64,000 bases of DNA from Pontibacter vulgaris (GTDB lineage Bacteria > Bacteroidota > Bacteroidia > Cytophagales > Hymenobacteraceae): contig NZ_JAJVDH010000004.1 in the NCBI RefSeq assembly GCF_022758145.1, positions 62,001 to 126,000 of the forward strand, in the 5' to 3' direction. Below the pieces are notes generated by a model. It had not been told where the DNA came from. It worked only from the letters and a program-made list of their open reading frames with translations, and made no database searches. The position numbers and the translations under genes were made by a program. Shown piece after piece: positions 58,337 to 64,000 of this stretch; positions within the stretch are counted from its first letter, which is position 1, and each line of letters starts with the position of its first letter.

Positions 58337-60877
58337 ATGAACGAAGGCGAACGAATAATACCGATAAACATTGAGGACGAAATGCGTGGTGCATACATCG
58401 ACTACTCAATGTCTGTTATCATTTCCAGAGCCTTACCCGATGTAAGAGACGGCCTGAAGCCTGTGCACCGCCGCGTGCTTTACGGTATGTCCGAACTGGG
58501 GGTATCCTATAACAAAGCTTATAAAAAGTCTGCCCGTATTGTGGGTGAGGTACTGGGTAAGTATCACCCGCACGGTGACTCTTCGGTGTACGAAACCATG
58601 GTACGTATGGCTCAGGAATGGTCGTTGCGCTACCCGTTGGTTGATGGCCAGGGTAACTATGGCTCTATCGATGGCGACTCGCCGGCGGCAATGCGTTATA
58701 CCGAGGCTCGCCTGAAGCGTATCGCGGATGAACTGCTTGCCGACCTGGAGAAAAACACGGTAGACTTTGTACCAAACTTCGACGACTCCCTGAAAGAGCC
58801 TTCGGTAATGCCTGCCAAATTCCCGAACCTGCTGGTAAACGGTACATCGGGTATTGCAGTAGGTATGGCTACCAACATGGCGCCGCACAACCTTACTGAA
58901 GTAATTAATGGTACCATTGCCTACATCGACAACAAAGAGATCACTGTTGCCGAACTGATGCAGTACATCACAGCGCCAGACTTCCCGACAGGTGGTATTA
59001 TCTATGGTTACGATGGGGTAAAAGCTGCATTTGAAACTGGTCGTGGCCGTGTGCTGATGCGCGGACGCGCTACTTTCGAAACAACTTCAACAGGCAAGGA
59101 GCAAATTATCGTGACGGAAATCCCGTACATGGTAAACAAGGCTTCGATGATCGAGAAAACGGCTGCCCTAATAAACGAGAAGAAAATCGAAGGCATATCG
59201 GACTTACGTGACGAATCTGACCGCGATGGTTTACGCATTGTATACGACCTGAAGCGCGATGCCATTCCGAATGTAGTTCTTAATAACCTTTACAAGTATA
59301 CGCAGCTGCAGTCTTCGTTTGGTGTTAACAACGTGGCACTTGTAAAAGGCCGCCCAATGACACTGAACCTGAAAGAGCTCATCCATTATTTTGTTGAGCA
59401 CAGGCATGAAGTGGTAGTTCGCAGAACACAGTACGAGCTGGATGAAGCGAGAAAACGCGCGCACATTCTGGAAGGCTTGCTGATAGCGCTGGATAACTTA
59501 GATGAAGTGATCAACCTGATTCGTTCGTCGCGAGATCCTGAAATTGCCCGCAATGGTTTGATGGAACGCTTTAACCTGAGCGAGATACAGGCACGTGCCA
59601 TTCTGGATATGCGTTTACAGCGCCTTACTGGCTTGGAGCGTGATAAAATTCAGGCAGAGTACCAGGAGATCATGAAACTGATCGATTACCTGACATCTGT
59701 TCTGAACGACGAAGGCCTACGTATGCAGATCATCAAAGATGAGCTTACGGAGATAAGAGAGCGTTACGGTGATGAGCGCCGCACTGGTATTGAAGCATCA
59801 ACAGGCGACATTTCTTACGAAGATATGATACCAGAAGAGAACATGGTAATTACCATATCTCATGAAGGTTATATCAAGCGTACTTCGCTGAGCGAATACC
59901 GCAGCCAGAGCCGCGGTGGCATTGGCTCAAGGGGAGTAGCTGCTTCTAAAGAAAGTGACTTTACAGAACATATTTTTATTGCCAGCACGCACCACCACAT
60001 GTTGTTCTTCACAGAATTTGGTAAAGTGTTCTGGCTGAAAGTATACGAAATACCAGAAGGAGGGAAGACGACCAAAGGCCGCGCTATCCAGAATCTGATA
60101 AACATTGAGAAGGACGATAAAGTACGCGGCGTAATTAACGTACACGATCTTAAAAACCAGGATTTTGTACTAAACCACAACCTGGTATTCTGTACTGAAC
60201 AAGGTACCATTAAGAAAACGGTACTGGAGTCTTACTCACGCCCTCGCACAAATGGTATAAACGCCATCACTATCAACGAAGGCGACAGACTGCTTGATGT
60301 TCAGCTGACAACCGGTAATAGCGAAATTGTTATCGCGCTAGAGTCGGGTAGGGCCATACGCTTTAACGAAACACAGGTGCGCCTGATGGGCCGTAATGCT
60401 GCGGGTGTGCGCGGAGTAACCCTAGCCGGACCTGATGACAAAGTAGTTGGTATGGTTTGTGTAGAGAGTCCGGAGACTGAACTGTTGGTAGTTTCTGAGA
60501 ACGGATTTGGAAAACGCTCCCTGCTGGATGAATACCGTATTACAAACCGTGGCGGTAAAGGTGTTAAAACCCTGAACGTAACGGATAAAACCGGTAAACT
60601 GGTAGCCATAAAGGGTGTTATCGATTCTGATGACCTGATGATCATTAACCGCTCAGGCATTACGATCAGATTGCGTGTGGCTGATATCAGAGTAATTGGC
60701 AGGGCTACACAAGGCGTACGTCTGATCAAACTGAACGAAGGCGACCAGATATCTTCTGTAGCAAAAGTAGAAATGGAAAACGAGGAAGAAGTAATTTTAC
60801 TTGAATCGGAACCGAAGCCGGAAGATGTGTTGCAACCCGACGACATGATTGACCCGACAACTACTGAGGAAGTTTAG
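58337..60877 (+). CDS. gyrA: DNA gyrase subunit A
   Basis: The product, about 846 residues from the ATG at 58337 (two codons after a TTG), has the winged-helix start [20 protein letters not shown], the quinolone-region loop [19 protein letters not shown] with Ser and Glu at the positions of Ser83 and Asp87 of Escherichia coli, the active-site tyrosine in [13 protein letters not shown] (about residue 120), and the tower and coiled coil. The C-terminal beta-pinwheel has a GyrA-box variant [10 protein letters not shown]. An acidic tail ends the protein. It introduces negative supercoils with GyrB, which is not in this window. Only two AAGTATA copies fall in it. Confidence 0.97.
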   Translation: MNEGERIIPINIEDEMRGAYIDYSMSVIISRALPDVRDGLKPVHRRVLYGMSELGVSYNKAYKKSARIVGEVLGKYHPHGDSSVYETMVRMAQEWSLRYPLVDGQGNYGSIDGDSPAAMRYTEARLKRIADELLADLEKNTVDFVPNFDDSLKEPSVMPAKFPNLLVNGTSGIAVGMATNMAPHNLTEVINGTIAYIDNKEITVAELMQYITAPDFPTGGIIYGYDGVKAAFETGRGRVLMRGRATFETTSTGKEQIIVTEIPYMVNKASMIEKTAALINEKKIEGISDLRDESDRDGLRIVYDLKRDAIPNVVLNNLYKYTQLQSSFGVNNVALVKGRPMTLNLKELIHYFVEHRHEVVVRRTQYELDEARKRAHILEGLLIALDNLDEVINLIRSSRDPEIARNGLMERFNLSEIQARAILDMRLQRLTGLERDKIQAEYQEIMKLIDYLTSVLNDEGLRMQIIKDELTEIRERYGDERRTGIEASTGDISYEDMIPEENMVITISHEGYIKRTSLSEYRSQSRGGIGSRGVAASKESDFTEHIFIASTHHHMLFFTEFGKVFWLKVYEIPEGGKTTKGRAIQNLINIEKDDKVRGVINVHDLKNQDFVLNHNLVFCTEQGTIKKTVLESYSRPRTNGINAITINEGDRLLDVQLTTGNSEIVIALESGRAIRFNETQVRLMGRNAAGVRGVTLAGPDDKVVGMVCVESPETELLVVSENGFGKRSLLDEYRITNRGGKGVKTLNVTDKTGKLVAIKGVIDSDDLMIINRSGITIRLRVADIRVIGRATQGVRLIKLNEGDQISSVAKVEMENEEEVILLESEPKPEDVLQPDDMIDPTTTEEV

Positions 60878-60951
60878 TAGCACCATTTTGGAATTTAATT
60901 TCATAATACAAACGTTTAATTAGTAATCTCAAACCTTTTCTTAGAACAAGT

Positions 60952-62085
60952 ATGAAGAAAGTACTTTTGACAGCCTTGGCCGCCGCAAGCATTTCGGTTG
61001 CTTCAGCTCAGAACTCTGCCGTTAACAGTGCGGTTCTAAACCATAAAAATGGCACTTTAGACAAAGCACAGGCTGATATCAATAAGGCTATAGCGCATCC
61101 AAAAACAAAGGAGAAAGCCAAAACTTGGTTCTATCGCGGCGTAATTTACCAGGATATGCTTGGTAACCCGATCTATGGTAAACTTACAGATGCCAAAACG
61201 CCAGAGATTATAGTGGAGTCTTTCAACAAAACTGTTGAAATTGATGGCAAAAACGGGGAGTATGGCAAACAGGTGCCTGAGCGCATGAACATGCTATATG
61301 GCCAGGTGCTTAATGAGGCCGTTGAGTTCCACAACAAGCAGGACTGGGATAACGCTATTGCCAAGTATGACCTAGCATCTAAAGTAAACCCAACTGATAC
61401 AACTGCAGTGCTTTACGCTGCTTATGCATCAGCTGCGAAGCAGGATTATCCTGGCGCTATCAAATATTATGATAAATTGATAGGAATGGGCCACAAGACT
61501 GAAGATGTTTACAAAGCAAAAGTTCAGTTGTTGCAAACCACTGAGGCGAAAGACGAAGAAGTGTTAAATACACTTGCTGCTGGTCTGAAAGAGCATCCGA
61601 ACAGTGTTTACCTGATGCAGGAAGAACTGAAGTACTACCTGAAAAACAACCGTGCTGACGAAGCTATGGCTAAATTGGATGCCGCAATTGCTGCTGATCC
61701 TAAAAACGCCAGCCTTTATGCAGTAAAAGGTAACTTACAGGAGCGCAAGAAAGACATAGACGGTGCTTATGCCAGCTATAAAAAAGCTATTGAAGCAGAT
61801 CCGAACAACTTTGATGCTTACTATAACCTAGGTGTACTGGAGTACAACAAGGGTAGCGAGTTTAACAACAAAGCTGCTAAAATGGACTATGCAACATACC
61901 AGAAGAAAGGTAAAGGCTTAGAAGCTCAGGCTAAAAAGCACTACGAAGCATCTTTGCCATACTTTGAGAAAGCTCTTGCAATTCAGCCTAACGATCAGAG
62001 CACATTACAAAACCTTCAGCGTGTTTACACGCGCTTAGGCCGTAAAGCAGATGCAGACCGTATTGCGAAATCTATCAAGCAATAA
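60952..62085 (+). CDS. Secreted tetratricopeptide-repeat protein
   Basis: The 377-residue protein has a signal peptide (KKVLLTALAAASISVASAQ) and is all-helical after it. TPR units are visible as DWDNAIAKYDLASKVNPTDT, DYPGAIKYYDKLIGMGHKTE, RADEAMAKLDAAIAADPKNA, DIDGAYASYKKAIEADPNNF and YFEKALAIQPNDQSTLQNLQ, each with the usual small and large residues at the helix packing points. It probably acts in the periplasm as a binding scaffold. It starts 74 bases after gyrA with no terminator in the gap, so it may be partly co-transcribed, and a terminator follows it. Confidence 0.85.
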   Translation: MKKVLLTALAAASISVASAQNSAVNSAVLNHKNGTLDKAQADINKAIAHPKTKEKAKTWFYRGVIYQDMLGNPIYGKLTDAKTPEIIVESFNKTVEIDGKNGEYGKQVPERMNMLYGQVLNEAVEFHNKQDWDNAIAKYDLASKVNPTDTTAVLYAAYASAAKQDYPGAIKYYDKLIGMGHKTEDVYKAKVQLLQTTEAKDEEVLNTLAAGLKEHPNSVYLMQEELKYYLKNNRADEAMAKLDAAIAADPKNASLYAVKGNLQERKKDIDGAYASYKKAIEADPNNFDAYYNLGVLEYNKGSEFNNKAAKMDYATYQKKGKGLEAQAKKHYEASLPYFEKALAIQPNDQSTLQNLQRVYTRLGRKADADRIAKSIKQ

Positions 62086-62111
62086 CAAAACATAACAGCT
62101 AATAAAAAGAT

Positions 62112-62136
62112 AAGGGAGGTTAATTTAGCCTCCCTT
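62112..62136 (+). terminator. Terminator after the TPR gene
   Basis: AAGGGAGGTTAA pairs with TTAGCCTCCCTT with one G-T pair and a minimal loop, with T-rich sequence after it. Confidence 0.75.
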
Positions 62137-62306
62137 TATTATTGCCAAACACATTACTTAACATAATATAAATTATAAGACTGATTTATACATCCTAAAT
62201 AAGTGTCACTGATAATATACTTTATGTTAAATAGGCTTAGTATTTAATTTTGCTTCATAATATATTTATTTGTGATTTGCGTTTCATCTCATTTTAAAAG
62301 TATAAA

Positions 62307-62314
62307 TAGCTTTG
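62307..62314 (+). promoter_or_regulatory. Possible -7 box for the Gfo/Idh/MocA gene
   Basis: TAGCTTTG fits TAnnTTTG. TTTC lies 21 bases upstream. The box is 70 bases before the start, and a palindrome of the dispersed word lies between, where an operator could be. Confidence 0.4.
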
Positions 62315-62384
62315 AGAAATTTATTATGAGTATACTTAAGTATAATTGCTTTAGCTTCTACCACTTTCGTATTATTAACGACAA

Positions 62385-63446
62385 ATGACACAAACTATAA
62401 ATGTAGGCCTTATCGGCTTTGGCATGTCTGGCAGAATTTTTCATGCTCCATTTATTTCCAATGTGCCTGGATTGAGCCTGAAAAAAATCAAAGCAAACCG
62501 ACCTGAAAGTATTGAATTGGCTAGACAACGGTATCCGGATGCTGTTGTGGTGACTAATGAACAGGAAATATTTGAAGATGCGACAATTGACCTTGTTGTA
62601 ATTGCTACGGCAAATCCTACGCACTATAGCCTGGCAAAAGCTGCTTTCCTAGCTAATAAACACGTTTTGGTAGATAAACCTTTTACTATTACCAGCACCG
62701 AAGCCGATGAATTAATTGAACTAGCAGCCGAAAAAAATAAAGTGCTGACCATTTACCAGAACCGCCGCTGGGACAGCGATTTTAAAACTGTGAAAAAGGT
62801 GTTGGATGCGCATTTACTTGGCAATCTTGTAGAATATGAAGCCCACTTCGACCGATTCCGTAACGCCATAAAACCCGATACATGGAAAGAAGAAAACCTT
62901 CCCGGGTCCGGCATTCTCTATGACCTTGGCTCCCATCTTATTGATCAGGCATTGGTACTTTTTGGCGAACCTCAGGAAGTGTTTGCCGATATACGCTCGC
63001 AACGTACTGGCTCTCAAATACCTGACTATTTTGAAGTTACATTATACTATGAAAACTTTAAAGCCATACTTAAAGCAGGAATGCTGGTCAGGGAAACCGG
63101 CCCGCATTTTATACTTCATGGTGATCAGGGCTCCTTTATCAAGTATGGAATGGATGTACAGGAAACCGCACTTAAGGCAGGCTCCTACCCTTCCGAATCT
63201 GCTGACTGGGGTATGGAGCCGGAAGATCAGTGGGGTATATTAAACACAGAAATACAGGGAATGCATTACCGTGGCAAAATCACCAGCGAAGCAGGCGACT
63301 ATAGTGGCTTATATAATAATGTATACAATGCCATACTTGGGCAGGAAGAACTGGAAGTAAAACCGGAGCAGGCACGCAATACTATCCGAATAATTGAGCT
63401 TGCCATGCAAAGCAGCCACGAAAAACGAAGAATAAAGTATAGTTAA
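62385..63446 (+). CDS. Gfo/Idh/MocA-family oxidoreductase
   Basis: The 353-residue enzyme has an N-terminal Rossmann domain (NVGLIGFGMSGRIFHAPFI, then IDLVVIATANPTHYSLAKAA and the DKPFTITSTEADELI motif, the usual EKP as DKP) and a C-terminal alpha/beta domain (GSGILYDLGSHLIDQALVLF with the conserved His). It uses NAD(P) on a sugar or related polyol; the family is broad and the substrate is unknown. Its stop is only two bases from the stop of the convergent AraC-type gene, with no terminator between. Confidence 0.92.
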   Translation: MTQTINVGLIGFGMSGRIFHAPFISNVPGLSLKKIKANRPESIELARQRYPDAVVVTNEQEIFEDATIDLVVIATANPTHYSLAKAAFLANKHVLVDKPFTITSTEADELIELAAEKNKVLTIYQNRRWDSDFKTVKKVLDAHLLGNLVEYEAHFDRFRNAIKPDTWKEENLPGSGILYDLGSHLIDQALVLFGEPQEVFADIRSQRTGSQIPDYFEVTLYYENFKAILKAGMLVRETGPHFILHGDQGSFIKYGMDVQETALKAGSYPSESADWGMEPEDQWGILNTEIQGMHYRGKITSEAGDYSGLYNNVYNAILGQEELEVKPEQARNTIRIIELAMQSSHEKRRIKYS

Positions 63447-63448
63447 TT

Positions 63449-64000
63449 TTAATTTAGTAACGACGACTGAAAAGCTTTTGGTGTAGTGCCTACCTCCTTT
63501 TTAAAAGCCCTGATAAAATAATTAAGATTATGGAAACCAGCCATATAGCAGGCCTGCGTTACAGAATTTAACGGGTTTTGGAGGTACTGTTTCGAAAGCC
63601 GGATGCGTTCCTTTAAGATATAGTCTGCTGGCGTGTATCCAAACTCTTCTTTAAACTTTCTGAAAAAGTTTGCCCTACTCATGCAGGCCTTATCGCTAAG
63701 TTTTTCAACGTCAATTTTCTCTCGTATACTTTCCTTTATATACTGGATAATATGCGCAAAACGGTTGCTGCCAGCCATCTTTTTATAGTTTGCTTCTATC
63801 AACGTACGGGCCTGGGTCTGCATCAGTCTTACCAGTAATTCCCGTAAAGCAAGGCTCGTCAGAATATCTTTTTCCCTTGTTTTATCATTGATACTGATCC
63901 GAATTACACGATTAATGCTGTCAGCCAGTTCGCTGTTGTTACACAGGTGAAACATCTGTTTATCAAGTTGCCAGATTGCCTGCGGCTCTACTTTCGGATA
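63449..64000 (-). CDS. AraC-family transcriptional regulator, C-terminal part
   Basis: The frame is open to the right edge of the window (15 codons past the ATG at 63955), so the N-terminal part lies outside. The visible 183 residues end in the paired helix-turn-helix of AraC regulators: first HTH in VEKLSDKACMSRANFFRKFK, then FGYTPADYILKERIRLSKQY, second HTH in SVTQACYMAGFHNLNYFIRA, ending FKKEVGTTPKAFQSSLLN. The preceding helical part (LALRELLVRLMQTQARTLIE) fits the linker after an AraC-type N-terminal sensor domain of the cupin type. It converges on the oxidoreductase gene. Confidence 0.9.
   Translation of the reverse strand, partial: YPKVEPQAIWQLDKQMFHLCNNSELADSINRVIRISINDKTREKDILTSLALRELLVRLMQTQARTLIEANYKKMAGSNRFAHIIQYIKESIREKIDVEKLSDKACMSRANFFRKFKEEFGYTPADYILKERIRLSKQYLQNPLNSVTQACYMAGFHNLNYFIRAFKKEVGTTPKAFQSSLLN

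Larger units (their letters stand above)
62086..62384. other. AT-rich intergenic region of about 300 bases
   Basis: It contains the terminator of the TPR gene (62112-62136), -7-like boxes at 62245-62252 (TAATTTTG) and 62307-62314 (TAGCTTTG), and a 14-base palindrome of the dispersed word (62331-62344). No gene is seen. Confidence 0.55.

Noticed and set aside
58553..58615. Quinolone-resistance mutation in gyrA (Glu at the position of Asp87)
   Set aside because: Glu at this site is a natural variant in many bacteria and the key Ser is intact, so it is not evidence of acquired resistance.

Overview
The window looks like chromosomal DNA from a member of the Bacteroidota, most likely order Cytophagales and close to the Hymenobacteraceae (Pontibacter-like). 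This is an inference from four things: the gene repertoire (fused branched-chain E1 alpha/beta, DUF349 and DUF1015 proteins, TlpA/DUF4369 lipoprotein, trehalase, tryptophan 2,3-dioxygenase, CrtA-like monooxygenase); promoters of the Bacteroidota type (TTTG/TTTA, about 19 bases, TAnnTTTG); weak use of Shine-Dalgarno sites; and a moderate, even base composition. I see no phage, insertion sequence, CRISPR array or plasmid gene. The window is a compact housekeeping region.

Layout. 1-5.8 kb: end of a DUF1003 membrane protein, CrtA-like monooxygenase, PPOX-fold stress protein, acpH, slyD, an SF1 helicase and a coiled-coil membrane protein. 6-10 kb: small Cys/Lys-rich secreted protein, thyA, then a leftward group merR-like, dprA, class-IV aminotransferase. 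10-15.5 kb: alaS, gatB, TlpA-like lipoprotein. 15.5-25.4 kb: possible HolD-like protein with thioesterase, pcm, ribE, hemF-PAP2, fused E1, BamA/TamA-like protein, TrmH-type methyltransferase. 25.5-28.1 kb: ECF sigma, putative anti-sigma, outer-membrane barrel. 28.5-32.7 kb: tesA divergent from ybbA-ybbP. 32.9-41.1 kb: CoA-binding protein, FAD enzyme, kynA, then sdaAB-tolC-hlyD-gpsA. 41-50.3 kb: acyltransferase-mutT, rsmF-like, trehalase, and the leftward operon pdxH-DUF1015-maf-rlmI-like. 50.5-57.9 kb: yqgE, DUF349 protein, two identical tRNA-Thr genes, GNAT-like protein, membrane metal-dependent hydrolase, SDR. 58-64 kb: small lipoprotein, gyrA, TPR protein, Gfo/Idh/MocA oxidoreductase and the C-terminal part of an AraC regulator that runs off the window.

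The most striking feature is not a gene. The heptamer AAGTATA (complement TATACTT) recurs about 165 times by hand count, against roughly 12-13 expected from base composition. It occurs on both strands, in coding and non-coding DNA and in all reading frames. Inverted pairs of it build the arms of some intrinsic terminators, and some copies fuse into palindromes. This resembles the behaviour of DNA-uptake sequences or other iterated chromosomal words, and I know of no description of it for this group.

Starts, promoters and terminators were read by eye. Where a TTG/GTG-extended frame begins upstream of a conserved ATG, the ATG was chosen and this is stated.
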